Shown piece by piece: positions 37,856 through 46,678 of a stretch of DNA of 64,000 nucleotides. The translations under genes were made by a program, and so were the position numbers. Source of the stretch: Roseospira visakhapatnamensis. GTDB taxonomy: Bacteria > Pseudomonadota > Alphaproteobacteria > Rhodospirillales > Rhodospirillaceae. Position 1 is the stretch's first letter; every line of letters starts with the position of its first letter. The stretch lies in NCBI RefSeq assembly GCF_014197915.1, contig NZ_JACIGK010000014.1:61608-125607 (forward strand), written 5' to 3'. The notes beneath the pieces were generated by a model, which saw nothing but the letters and a program-made list of their open reading frames with translations, was not told where the DNA came from and did not search any database.

Positions 37856-39268
37856 ATGAGCGAGAATCCGTACGATCTGGTCGTGATCGGTGGTGGACCC
37901 GGCGGGTATGTCTGCGCCATCCGGGCGGCGCAGTTGGGCATGCGCGTGGCGTGCGTGGACATGCGCAAGACCCTGGGGGGAACCTGTCTGAACGTGGGCT
38001 GCATCCCCTCCAAGGCGCTGCTGCACTCCTCGCACCTGTTCGCGCAGGCCAAGCATGACGCCGCCGGGCACGGCATCAAGATCAGCGGTACCGTGCGCCC
38101 GGACCTGGCGACCATGATGGCCCGCAAGGATGGCGTGGTGAAGGCCAACACCGACGGCATCGCCTATCTGTTCAAGAAGCATAAGGTGGACTGGATCGGC
38201 GGCATGGGCCGCGTGGACCACGCGGGCGAGGTGGGCGTGGCGCTCCATGACGGCGGCGACAAGACGCTGGTCGCCGACGCCATCGTGCTGGCGACCGGTT
38301 CCGAGTCGGCGGCGCTGCCGGGTGTGGAGCTGGACGGTCGCATGATCGTGGACTCCACCGGGGCGCTGGCGCTGTCCAAGGTGCCCAAGCGCCTGACGGT
38401 GATCGGCGCGGGCGTGATCGGCCTGGAACTGGGTTCGGTGTGGCGGCGCCTGGGCGCCGAGGTGACGGTGGTCGAGTACCTGGACCACATCCTGCCCACC
38501 ATGGATGGCGAGATCCGCAAGCAGGTCCAGCGCATCCTCGCCAAGCAGGGCCTGTCCTTCATGCTGGGCCAGCGGGTCACCGGCGCCAAGAAGACAGCCA
38601 AGGGGGTAACGCTCTCGGTGCTGCCGGCCGCCGGCGGCGACACCCAGCAGGTGGTCTCCGACGTGGTGCTGGTGGCCATCGGCCGCGCGCCGCATAGCCT
38701 GGGCCTGGGCCTGGACAAGAACGGCATCGAGCGGACCGAGCGCGGCTTCATCAAGGTCAACGACCGCTACGAGACCACCGCCAAGGGCATCTATGCGATC
38801 GGCGACGTGATCGGCGGCGCCATGCTGGCCCACAAGGCCGAGGAAGAGGGCGTCGCGCTCGCCGAGATGCTGGCCGGCCAGAGCCCGCACGTGAACTACG
38901 ACGCCATCCCCGCCGTGGTCTATACGGCGCCGGAGATCGCCGCCGTGGGCAAGACGGAGGAACAGCTCAAGGCCGCCGGCACCGAGTACAAGGTCGGCCG
39001 CTTCCCCTTCACCGCCAACGGCCGCGCCCGGGCCATCGGCGAGACCGACGGCCTGGTCAAGGTCCTGGCTGATGCCCACACCGACCGCGTGCTGGGGTGC
39101 CACATCGTTGGATCGGCCGCCGGCGACCTGATCCAGGAGGTGGTGATCGGCATGGAGTTCGGCGCCTCGGCGGAGGACATCTTCCGCTCCAGCCACGCCC
39201 ACCCGCAACTGGGCGAGGCCATCAAGGAAGCCGCGCTGGCGGTGCACGACCGGCCGCTCCATCTTTGA
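37856..39268 (+). CDS. lpd: Dihydrolipoyl dehydrogenase (E3)
   Basis: The 470-residue flavoenzyme reoxidises dihydrolipoamide for 2-oxoacid dehydrogenases. FAD-binding DLVVIGGGPGGYVCAI, the redox disulphide GGTCLNVGCIPSKALL, the NAD-binding VIGAGVIGLELGSVW and FAD motif GIYAIGDVIGG are intact. The C-terminal interface has the active-site base in SHAHPQLGEAIKEA. GAAGGATAGGGACC precedes the ATG. It is the last gene of the TCA run. Confidence 0.97.
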   Translation: MSENPYDLVVIGGGPGGYVCAIRAAQLGMRVACVDMRKTLGGTCLNVGCIPSKALLHSSHLFAQAKHDAAGHGIKISGTVRPDLATMMARKDGVVKANTDGIAYLFKKHKVDWIGGMGRVDHAGEVGVALHDGGDKTLVADAIVLATGSESAALPGVELDGRMIVDSTGALALSKVPKRLTVIGAGVIGLELGSVWRRLGAEVTVVEYLDHILPTMDGEIRKQVQRILAKQGLSFMLGQRVTGAKKTAKGVTLSVLPAAGGDTQQVVSDVVLVAIGRAPHSLGLGLDKNGIERTERGFIKVNDRYETTAKGIYAIGDVIGGAMLAHKAEEEGVALAEMLAGQSPHVNYDAIPAVVYTAPEIAAVGKTEEQLKAAGTEYKVGRFPFTANGRARAIGETDGLVKVLADAHTDRVLGCHIVGSAAGDLIQEVVIGMEFGASAEDIFRSSHAHPQLGEAIKEAALAVHDRPLHL

Positions 39269-39279
39269 GTCCGTCCGAC

Positions 39280-39304
39280 CCCGGGCGCCGCGCGGGCGCC
39301 CGGG
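39280..39304 (+). terminator. Hairpin after lpd
   Basis: CCCGGGCGCC and GGCGCCCGGG are perfectly complementary over 10 bases around a GCGCG loop, 12 bases after the lpd stop. Only TCTCGTC follows, so no real U-tract. Its place at the end of the TCA block suggests a transcript end. Confidence 0.55.
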
Positions 39305-39472
39305 TCTCGTCGCCTGGACCGTGGGACCGGGCGATCCCGGCGTCCAACGGACTCGTGGGGGGTGTCCCAGAGCGGTCGGCCTGTCGATGTGAGGCTGTGT
39401 CGACGGTCACGGACGGCGAGCCCGGGATGGTCGAGGCTGTGTCGTGTCCCCCTTGTGGAGATACGGACGCTC

Positions 39473-40009
39473 ATGCCTGATCCGACTGACGCCCTTCGGG
39501 GGCTTGTGCCGCGCGCCGCCCACCCGAGGCTGGGGGCCTGTCTTCCGATAGTCGTGGGCGTGGTGGCGGCCGTGGTCGCGTCGGTCGCCCAGGCCCAGGG
39601 CAGCCGTCCCGCCACCCTGACCATCGAGCGCAACGAAACCTGCCTGCATGCGGCGTTTCCGGACACCATGCGCAGCGTCGATACGGTGCCGCTCATGCTG
39701 CCGGCCGGTGACGGTTCGGTGTCGGGGACAGGCCGTTACGATCACACCGGCACGGGATACTCTCTGTCGGGGTCGAGCGTCTATCGGGGCCGGATCGAGG
39801 GCGGCGATACGCTGGTGCTGACCTTCGGGCAGTGGCACTGGCAGGGGAAGGCCCTGACGCCCGTGGCGCCCGAGATGCCCACCGCCGGCCATCCCGTCGT
39901 CCTGCGGTTGGCGCAGGGGGCCGAGGCGCATGTGGCCTTCAAGAACGCTCACGCCGACAAGGCACCCTGCTCGGGAACCGTGCTCTACCGGCTTGATCTG
40001 GCGCCGTGA
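39473..40009 (+). CDS. Exported protein of unknown function
   Basis: The 178-residue product has an unusual N-terminus: about 20 polar residues before a hydrophobic core (PIVVGVVAAVVASVAQAQ) with a signal-peptidase site after AQAQ near residue 41. The mature part looks beta-rich (DGSVSGTGRYDHTGTGYSLSG, DTLVLTFGQWHWQGK) and contains two cysteines. It has no family I recognise. A start at the GTG at 39455 is also possible. TGGAG lies 12 bases before the chosen ATG. It stands alone after the TCA block and is followed by another small secreted protein gene. Confidence 0.55.
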   Translation: MPDPTDALRGLVPRAAHPRLGACLPIVVGVVAAVVASVAQAQGSRPATLTIERNETCLHAAFPDTMRSVDTVPLMLPAGDGSVSGTGRYDHTGTGYSLSGSSVYRGRIEGGDTLVLTFGQWHWQGKALTPVAPEMPTAGHPVVLRLAQGAEAHVAFKNAHADKAPCSGTVLYRLDLAP

Positions 40010-40371
40010 CCACGGGGCTCACCCGTGATCGTCCGTTCCTCCCGAAATCGAACCCTGCCTTTTCGCATGGTTGACGACGCGCCCGGAACCAAGCAGGGTG
40101 CGCCCCGGACGTTTGTCCGATCGGCGACGCCCGGACCGTCCGGCGGATCGGGTGTGCCCGGTGTCCCGGAACGAAGCCGAAACGGGGTGTCCGGCGGCCT
40201 TTTTTTTTGTTAGGGTGCCGCCTCTTCCTCCCGACCCTCACCTGCCCCGGCCGAGGAAACCGCTGCCGCGATGCCCTCGTGGGGCGACGTATGGGACAAG
40301 AGCGGGCGGAGGAGGCGCTGCGTCGGGCGTGACTCCGACTCTGAATCGCGAAGACGACAGGTGAACACGTG
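40010..40371 (+). other. Gap with T-tract between two small secreted protein genes
   Basis: Hairpins with CGGAC-GTTT-GTCCG (about 40103-40116) and other GC repeats precede nine consecutive T at 40200-40208. The T-run directly follows GGCGGCC. A stem GCCG/CGGC with an 11-base loop ends 5 bases before it. This is a weak intrinsic terminator for the gene upstream. No gene is seen. A ribosome binding site AGGTGAACACG precedes the next start. Confidence 0.4.
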
Positions 40372-40731
40372 ATGCGGAATCTGAAGTGGGTGGCCCTGCT
40401 GGCGGGGTTGTGCGTGTCCTCGACGGCCGTGGCCGCGCAGGGGAACGAGTCCTGTAACGTGGTGGGGGTGTACGGAACCATCGCCCTGATGGTCTGTCCG
40501 GGGGCCCGTACGGATGCCGATTTTATCGCCGCCGGGCAGGAAGCCTGCGATTCCATCGCCGTGCGGAATGTCTGCAACGCCTGGATCTGGAGCGATGACC
40601 GCAAGGCGGCGCGCGTCCTGCCGATGGAAGGCCATCAGCTGGACAGCGTGACGGCGCTTTGGATTCATCGCCAGGGCCAGTTGAAGGTGTGCGCCCGCGA
40701 CGGCTGCTACGCCGGTCAGAAAAAGCGCTAA
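40372..40731 (+). CDS. Small secreted cysteine-containing protein, unknown
   Basis: The 119-residue product has a clear signal peptide (KWVALLAGLCVSSTAVAA) with cleavage after AVAA near residue 22. The mature domain has six cysteines (ESCNV, MVCPG, EACDS, NVCNAW, KVCARDGCY), which could form three disulphides in the periplasm. The tail is basic. I recognise no family. The GTG directly before the ATG is a less likely start. It converges on the ABC/ligase fusion gene with 82 bases between. Confidence 0.65.
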   Translation: MRNLKWVALLAGLCVSSTAVAAQGNESCNVVGVYGTIALMVCPGARTDADFIAAGQEACDSIAVRNVCNAWIWSDDRKAARVLPMEGHQLDSVTALWIHRQGQLKVCARDGCYAGQKKR

Positions 40732-40813
40732 GGGGCGCCGAGACACCGGACCGGACGAACCGTCACGCCGGACGGCGCCCTCGGGCGTCGTCCTGGTCGC
40801 CGGTCGCGTGCCG

Positions 40814-43800
40814 TTACCCGCTTGACGGCTCGCCCTGCGACGACCAGAGCGCGGCGTACAGACCGCCGGTCGCCAGCAACGTCTCGTGCGGACCACTCTC
40901 GACCACCCGTCCCTGGTCCATCACGTGGATCAGGTCGGCCGTGCGCACCGTGGCCAGGCGGTGGGCGACGACCACCGTGGTGCGCCCCGTGCCCAGCCGG
41001 TCCAGGGCCGTCTGCACGCGCTGCTCCGTCTCCCGATCCAGGGCCGCCGTGGCCTCGTCCAGCAACAGGATGGGTGCGTCCTTGAGCATCGCCCGGGCGA
41101 TGGCGATGCGCTGGCGCTGCCCCCCCGACAGCCGGCCGCCGGCCTCTCCCACGGGTGTGTCGTAGCCCTGGGGCAGGGCGGTGATGAAGGCGTGCGCCTC
41201 GGCGGCGCGGGCGGCGGCCTCGACGCGGGCCTGCCAGACCGGGGCGGTCTCGCCGGGGTCCACGTCGGGCGCGCCATAGAGGATGTTCTCGCGCACCGTG
41301 CCCTCGAACAGGGTCACGTCCTGGGTGACCAGGGCCATCTGCCGCCACAGCGACGGCCGTGTCACCGTGCGGATGTCGATACCGTCAACGAGCACGCGGC
41401 CGGCGTCCGGATCCAGCTGGCGGGCGATCAGGTTCAGCAGCGTGGACTTGCCGGCGCCCGACGGCCCCACCAGGGCCACGGTTCGGCCGGCGGGGATGTC
41501 CAGGGTGACGCCGTCCAGGGCGGGCGCGGCGGCCTCGTCATGGCACAGACGCACGTTCTCCAGGCGGATCGCGCCGCGCACCGGGGGCAGGGCGGGGGCA
41601 TCCGGCCGGTCGGTCAGGCCGGGCGGCGTATCGAGCACGTCGAACAGCCGCACCAGGGCGGCCACGCCCTCCTGCAGCGTGGCGTTCAGGTGGCCCAGCT
41701 TCTTGATGGGCCGGTAGGCCAGGATCAGCGCGGTGACGAAGGCGAAGAAGGTTCCCGCCGTCGACTCCCCGGCGATCACGCGATAACCGCCGAACAGCAC
41801 CACCGCGACCACCGCCAGTCCGGTGGTGGCTTCCACCAGGAACTCGATGCGGGCGCGGGCCGCCTCGGTGCGGCTCATGGTCTCGAACAGGCGCCGGGTC
41901 AGGCCCCGCATGCGGGCGCTCTCGTGGGCCGGGTCGCCGAACACCTTGACCACCCGCACGCCCTCGAAGGTCTGGTGCAGGGCCGCGTCGTAGCGCCCCA
42001 TGGTCTCCTGAAGGCCGGTGGTGTGCCCCCGCACCGCCCGCCCCAGGCGAATCACCGGCAGCACCAGGAGCGGGAACACCAGGGCGCCGACCACCGTCAG
42101 CGTCCAGTCCATGGCCAGCAGCGTGACCAGCAGGCCCACCAGCGTCGCCACGTCGCGCCCCAGGGCCGTGACCGTGGAGCTGATGACGGTGCGCAGGGTG
42201 TCCAGATCGACGATCAGCCGCGAGGTCAGGTCGCCCGCCGGGTGTCGGCGGTAGAACGCGGCATCCAGGGTCAGCAGATGGGCGAACAGCGTCTTGCGGG
42301 CCACGGCCACCATGCCCAGCCCGGCGCGGATCATGGCCGCCCGCTGCCCGTAGTTGGCCACGCCCTTGAGGGCGAAGGCGGCCGGCAGGCCCAGGCCCAC
42401 CACCCACATCATGGTGCGGTCGCCCTCGGCTAGCACCTTGTCGACGGCGGGCTGCATCAGCCAGGCGGTCATGGCGCTGGCCGCCGCCACCAGGCCCATG
42501 GCCAGCACGCCCAACGCCATCCAGGGCCAGGCGCGCCGGCCCATGCGCCGCACGAAGCGCCACAGCAGCGGTCCCGCGCGCACCGCCACGGGGTGGTCGG
42601 CCGGCGGGGCGGGGGCGGGCGCCCCGGCCGCCGTCGAGGCCGCGGCCGGCGACCGGTGCCCCGGCGCCCACAGCAGGAACAAAAGGGCGGTGAACAGCAC
42701 CTGGGCCAGCCAGTCTTCCTGCCAGACACCGTAGGCGCTCAGCCCGACCACCATCACCGAGGCCAGGGCGGCGGTGCCGGCGGCCCGCCCGGCCGGGTCG
42801 GCGCGGCGGACGATCCAGCGCACGGCCAACAGGGCCAGGCCGGCGACCAGGGCCACGCCCACCAGCCCCAGTTCGACCCAGATCTCCACCACGTTGTTGT
42901 GCGGGTGCACCGACATGGCCTGCGGGTCGATGATGTCGAAGAAGGCGACGTCCAGGGGGGTGTGCGGGACCTTGGTGGCCGTGTTCAGGCCCCAGCCCAG
43001 GATCGGCCGGCTCGCCAGGGGGGCGGCGAACAGCGCCAGGATCTCCAGGCGGGCCACGGCGGTGAAGGGCAGCACCCCCAGGCCCGGCTTGATCACCATC
43101 GGCCCGAAGCAGAGCAGCCAGGGCGAGACAAACATCACCAGCAGCACCAGACCGGCGAGGCCGCGCGCCAGGGCGCGGGCCGAGACCCGCAGCGCCAGCC
43201 CCGCTGCGCCCAGGCCGGCCACCAGGGCCACGGCGGCCGCCAGCGAATCGCCCAGCGCCAGAACGACGGCCAGCGCCACGGCGACGGGCGCGGCCGCCCA
43301 CCCGTACCCCCGCGCCACGGCCGCCGCCAGCAGCGGCCAGCCGCTCAGCACCAGGAAGGTGAGGCCCCGGTTGAGCATGGTCGGGGTGGGCGTGTCGCCC
43401 ATCAGGCCGAGGGCATGCAGGGCGCGCAGCAGCGGCAGGTCGAACAGTATCTGGACCAGGAACAGGCCCACCAGGGTCACGTACAGGCCGGCGAACACCC
43501 GAAACGGGCGGTCGCGGTCCACGCGCGCCGGCAGACGGGCGGCGGCGGTCAGGCCGATGACGGCCATGACGCACACCGCCGCCGTCGCCGGCAGGTGCTC
43601 CAGCGACCGGTCGGGACGCAGGCTCCACAAGGGGGATGCCGCGCTCCAGGCCAGCATCGCCAGGATGAGCCCGGTCGCGGGCGGGGGCCAGGTCAGCGGT
43701 GGGGCCAGGGCCGGGCGTCCCCGCGTCAGCAGGCCGGCGCCCGCCAGCCCCAGCACGCCCACCACGATGGCCCCGGTGAACAGCTTAGGGCCGACCGCGA

Positions 43801-43906
43801 ACACCACCGGGCACAGCCCCAGCAGCAGGAGCGGCCAGGGTGCCGCCCCCGTCGTGTCCCGTCCGCTCTGCGTCCCGGCGCCGTCTGGTCCCGTTTCCGC
43901 CGTCAC
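40814..43906 (-). CDS. O-antigen ligase-like / MsbA-like ABC exporter fusion protein
   Basis: One 1030-codon frame without a stop encodes two proteins that are normally separate. About residues 1-430 form a multi-helix membrane protein of the O-antigen ligase (Wzy_C) superfamily, with the motif MSVHPHNNVVEIWVELGLVG in the large loop region. A Pro/Ala-rich linker (GAPAPAPPADHP) near 430-445 leads into a full ABC exporter half. Its six-helix domain is followed by Walker A ALVGPSGAGKST, Q-loop ALVTQDVTLFEGTV, signature RLSGGQRQRIAIARA, Walker B LLLDEATAALD and switch VVAHRLATV. The latter half resembles the lipid A flippase MsbA. The GTG start overlaps the lptF stop by 4 bases (GTGA). A lipid flip coupled to a ligation step is inferred. 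Confidence 0.82.
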   Translation of the reverse strand: MTAETGPDGAGTQSGRDTTGAAPWPLLLLGLCPVVFAVGPKLFTGAIVVGVLGLAGAGLLTRGRPALAPPLTWPPPATGLILAMLAWSAASPLWSLRPDRSLEHLPATAAVCVMAVIGLTAAARLPARVDRDRPFRVFAGLYVTLVGLFLVQILFDLPLLRALHALGLMGDTPTPTMLNRGLTFLVLSGWPLLAAAVARGYGWAAAPVAVALAVVLALGDSLAAAVALVAGLGAAGLALRVSARALARGLAGLVLLVMFVSPWLLCFGPMVIKPGLGVLPFTAVARLEILALFAAPLASRPILGWGLNTATKVPHTPLDVAFFDIIDPQAMSVHPHNNVVEIWVELGLVGVALVAGLALLAVRWIVRRADPAGRAAGTAALASVMVVGLSAYGVWQEDWLAQVLFTALLFLLWAPGHRSPAAASTAAGAPAPAPPADHPVAVRAGPLLWRFVRRMGRRAWPWMALGVLAMGLVAAASAMTAWLMQPAVDKVLAEGDRTMMWVVGLGLPAAFALKGVANYGQRAAMIRAGLGMVAVARKTLFAHLLTLDAAFYRRHPAGDLTSRLIVDLDTLRTVISSTVTALGRDVATLVGLLVTLLAMDWTLTVVGALVFPLLVLPVIRLGRAVRGHTTGLQETMGRYDAALHQTFEGVRVVKVFGDPAHESARMRGLTRRLFETMSRTEAARARIEFLVEATTGLAVVAVVLFGGYRVIAGESTAGTFFAFVTALILAYRPIKKLGHLNATLQEGVAALVRLFDVLDTPPGLTDRPDAPALPPVRGAIRLENVRLCHDEAAAPALDGVTLDIPAGRTVALVGPSGAGKSTLLNLIARQLDPDAGRVLVDGIDIRTVTRPSLWRQMALVTQDVTLFEGTVRENILYGAPDVDPGETAPVWQARVEAAARAAEAHAFITALPQGYDTPVGEAGGRLSGGQRQRIAIARAMLKDAPILLLDEATAALDRETEQRVQTALDRLGTGRTTVVVAHRLATVRTADLIHVMDQGRVVESGPHETLLATGGLYAALWSSQGEPSSG

Positions 43907-45054
43907 GCCGCTTCGGCTCCCGCCTGGAGGGCGCGGGGACGCGCCGGACGAGGGTAGCGCGCGAGCCACACACAGCCGAGCCCGGCCGTCGCGATCGGTC
44001 CCAGGTACAGCAACGGCAGGTACAGCAGATCGGTCCGGGCCAACTGTCCGGCGCCGAGCATGCTGGCCTGGGCCGTCACGACGCCGGCCACGGCGATGAT
44101 GATGCGGCGGTTGCGACCCTGACGGTTGAAGTCGCCGCTGAGGAGGGCGCCCAGCGCCAGCAGCGCGAACGCGATGTTGGCGAGCGGCTTGGCGATCCGC
44201 TGGTGGCCCTCCATGCGCATGCGGCGAATGCCGGCCTCGGAGAAGGTTAGCGGCAGGTCCGCGAGCATGCGATCCTCGGTGGTCAGGGTGAACAGTTCCA
44301 GCGTCGGCCGTTCCCGGGACTTGGGGACCCGGGCCAGCGGGTTCTTTTCGCCGCCGGCCACGCCGACCGAGTGACTGTCGAAGAACAGGAAGTCCACCAG
44401 GCCCGTGGTTCGATCGCGTTCCTGGCGGACGCCACCGACCATCAGCACCCGCGCCTCGTCGTTCTCGTACAGCAGGGCGCCCCGCGTGGCGGTGATGACC
44501 ACGTCCAGATCCGGGTCGCCGCGGTCGTGGATGATCAGGCCCCGAAGGTCGCCACGGTCCGTGGTCTCGCGCACGTAGATGGTCAGGGTGTCCGTGACCT
44601 CGGTGAAGGCCCCCTCGGTCAGCGCCAGCCGCGAGACCTCGTGGCGAATGCGGAACTGCAATTCGTTGAAGGCGCGCTCCAGGTGCGGGACGATCCAGAG
44701 CGTGAGCACGAAGGTCGTCGCGCACAGCACCGTGGCCAGCCCGAGCGCCGGACGCGCCAACTGCCAGCGCCCCAGCCCGGCGGACTGGAGCACCATCAAC
44801 TCCCGGTCCAGGGTCAGCTTGTGGTAGACGAACAGGATCACGCCGAACAGGGCAATGGGCAGGAAGAAGGTCAGGAACCCGGGCATCAGCAACAGCGTCA
44901 GCTCCAGGAAGACGCCGACCGACAGGCCCTTGTTGATGAACGCGTCAAAGAAGCGCAGCGAGTTCAACAGCCAGAGCAACGCCGTCAGCCCGGCCGTTCC
45001 CAGCACGAGCGCGATGACCAGCTGGTTCAGGATGTAGCGGGTGATCAGGCGCAT
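43903..45054 (-). CDS. lptF: LPS export permease LptF/LptG family (LptF-like)
   Basis: The 383-residue protein is a membrane component of the Lpt bridge that lifts lipopolysaccharide off the inner membrane. It opens with LITRYILNQLVIALVLGTAGLTALLWL. It has three N-terminal helices, a periplasmic beta-jellyroll (about residues 130-280, with TLTIYVRETTDRGDLRGL) and three C-terminal helices. The motif VYHKLTLDRELMVLQSAGL between helices is typical. It is more LptF- than LptG-like by its N-terminal pattern, not certain. It overlaps the ligase/MsbA-like fusion gene, tying the locus to LPS biogenesis. No lptG follows. Confidence 0.9.
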   Translation of the reverse strand: MRLITRYILNQLVIALVLGTAGLTALLWLLNSLRFFDAFINKGLSVGVFLELTLLLMPGFLTFFLPIALFGVILFVYHKLTLDRELMVLQSAGLGRWQLARPALGLATVLCATTFVLTLWIVPHLERAFNELQFRIRHEVSRLALTEGAFTEVTDTLTIYVRETTDRGDLRGLIIHDRGDPDLDVVITATRGALLYENDEARVLMVGGVRQERDRTTGLVDFLFFDSHSVGVAGGEKNPLARVPKSRERPTLELFTLTTEDRMLADLPLTFSEAGIRRMRMEGHQRIAKPLANIAFALLALGALLSGDFNRQGRNRRIIIAVAGVVTAQASMLGAGQLARTDLLYLPLLYLGPIATAGLGCVWLARYPRPARPRALQAGAEAA

Positions 45055-45171
45055 GGCGCGGGAGTATAGAAGCGACCGGGACGCCCCGCCAGGGACGATT
45101 GCCCGGGGTCCCGGGGCCCATGCCCCTTGGTCCCGGACGGGACCGGGATGCCACCGAAGACGGCGACATGC

Positions 45172-46524
45172 TTACCGGTCGACGGTTTCGGTGTGCGCGA
45201 GGGCGTGGGCGGCGCGCGTCTCGTGCAGGCGGTGCAACAGGTCGGCGCGCCCCGGCCGGCATCCCTCGGCGAGCCACCAGTCCCGCAGCGCCGCCAGCGC
45301 CGTACCCACCGCCGGTCCCCGGGGCAGGCCGGCGGCCAGCAGGTCGCGTCCGGTCAACGGAAAGGGGGGCGGGTCGAATCCACCGGCGGCCTCGATCTGG
45401 GCGATCCAGCCGCGCGTGCGGCGGGAATCGGTGTGGCCCTCCCCCTGGCGCTCGCGGGCCCAGTCGAGCAACGCCAGGTCGATGAACAGCGCCGGGCCGA
45501 GGCGGTCCAGGCGGCGGTAGCGGTCGGCGGGCGACAGGTCGGGGACGGGGCGGGCCTCCGGCGGCGTGGTCACCATGGCCGTGAGGCGGCGGGCCTCGGC
45601 CCGGGACAACCGAAGCCGCTCGGCCAGGGCGAGGGCCTGGTCCTCCGTCTCCAGCATGCCGACCACGGCGGCCAGCCGGCGCAGGGCGTCCGGCGCCACC
45701 CCCGGCGCGACGACGCCGCGAGTCTCCAGGAAGGCCAGCATGCGCAGCCGTCCGACGTGCTCGGCCTCGGGCAGCACCAGCGGCAGCACCCGGGCGCCGC
45801 GCATCAGCAACAGCGCGCCGGCCGGATCGGGCGCCAGCAGGGTCTTGAGCAGCTCGGTGCGTGTCCGCTCGGCCGATACGCCCTGCACCAGGGGGGCCAG
45901 GGACTGGCAGGCGGCGTAGGCGTCGGCATCCGGCCCGGTGCTGGCATAGTGCGCATGAAAGCGGAAGAAGCGCAGGATGCGCAACGCGTCCTCATGGATG
46001 CGGGCGGTGGCGCGACCGACGAAACGCACCCGGCCCGCGGCCAGGTCGGCGATGCCCTCGACATAGTCATAAACGGCGCCGTCCGCCGTGGCCGACAGCG
46101 CGTTGATGGTGAAGTCGCGGCGGGTGGCGTCGGCCAACCAGTCCCGGGTAAAGGCCACCTGGGCGTGGCGGCCGTCACAGGCCACGTCGTGGCGCAGGGT
46201 GGTGACCTCGAACGGCGTTTCGTCCACCACCGCGAGCACGGTGCCATGCGCCAGGCCGCGCGACCACGGCACGGTGCGGATGCCGGCCGCCTCCAGCAGC
46301 GCCACGACCGTCTCCGGCTCGTCGGGCGTGGCCACGTCGACGTCCTTGACGGGCCGACGCAGCAGGCCGTCGCGCACGCAGCCACCCACGAAGCGGACGC
46401 GCGTGCCCTCGGCCTCCAGCGCCGCCAGCAGGCGCCGGGTGGCCGGCGCGGTCAGCCAGGGGTCGGGCGACAGTTGTCCGACCGGTCGTCGCTCGTCCGC
46501 GAGGTGGCTCCAGTTCCGGGTCAT
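45172..46524 (-). CDS. cca: CCA tRNA nucleotidyltransferase / poly(A) polymerase family
   Basis: The 450-residue class II nucleotidyltransferase has the catalytic start VRFVGGCVRDGLL and the metal-binding KDVDVATP with its Asp pair. TRRDFTINALS and GRATARIHEDALRILRFFRF follow, marking the neck and body. The C-terminal helical domain is present. The length fits the alphaproteobacterial CCA-adding type; poly(A) polymerase cannot be fully excluded. The ATG at 46524 has GGAGG about 11 bases upstream. It lies 117 bases upstream of lptF. Confidence 0.92.
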   Translation of the reverse strand: MTRNWSHLADERRPVGQLSPDPWLTAPATRRLLAALEAEGTRVRFVGGCVRDGLLRRPVKDVDVATPDEPETVVALLEAAGIRTVPWSRGLAHGTVLAVVDETPFEVTTLRHDVACDGRHAQVAFTRDWLADATRRDFTINALSATADGAVYDYVEGIADLAAGRVRFVGRATARIHEDALRILRFFRFHAHYASTGPDADAYAACQSLAPLVQGVSAERTRTELLKTLLAPDPAGALLLMRGARVLPLVLPEAEHVGRLRMLAFLETRGVVAPGVAPDALRRLAAVVGMLETEDQALALAERLRLSRAEARRLTAMVTTPPEARPVPDLSPADRYRRLDRLGPALFIDLALLDWARERQGEGHTDSRRTRGWIAQIEAAGGFDPPPFPLTGRDLLAAGLPRGPAVGTALAALRDWWLAEGCRPGRADLLHRLHETRAAHALAHTETVDR

Positions 46525-46586
46525 GTCAGCACCGCCCTCCGGCGTTGGAGCCGACCCGCCGGCGCCGGTTCGATCCGGCCCGACTG

Positions 46587-46611
46587 CAACGGTCATTCTC
46601 AATGACCGTTG
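46587..46611. repeat. Perfect palindrome next to the 48-bp repeat
   Basis: CAACGGTCATT and AATGACCGTTG pair perfectly over 11 bases around a CTC loop. It lies in the 152-base gap between cca and the DUF6111 gene, 19 bases from the 48-bp repeat. Such short perfect hairpins with an extended GGTAT edge look like part of a dispersed element rather than a local terminator. Confidence 0.6.
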
Positions 46612-46630
46612 GTATAAGACTCTGATATTG

Positions 46631-46678
46631 AAGCAAATCGTCGTCGCGATCCGGTTCGGATCGCTCGGGATTTGCTCT
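46631..46678 (-). repeat. 48-bp palindromic repeat, copy 1
   Basis: A perfect second copy lies in the opposite orientation at 63734-63781. Ends are AGAGCAAATC and GATTTGCTT, giving terminal inverted repeats. Inside, GCGATCCG and CGGATCGC form an 8-pair hairpin with a 3-base loop. On the minus strand the element starts at the second base of the TAG stop of the DUF6111 gene. It resembles REP-like or miniature mobile elements. Confidence 0.85.

Noticed and set aside
44726..45054. An ABC/ligase frame extending into lptF
   Set aside because: The fusion frame stays open into lptF, but the GTGA overlap at 43903-43906 is a normal coupled start and the extra residues show no family features.
46560..46590. 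tRNA-like GGTTCGATCC motif
   Set aside because: The stem-loop has a 6-base loop and there are no acceptor, D or anticodon arms around it.
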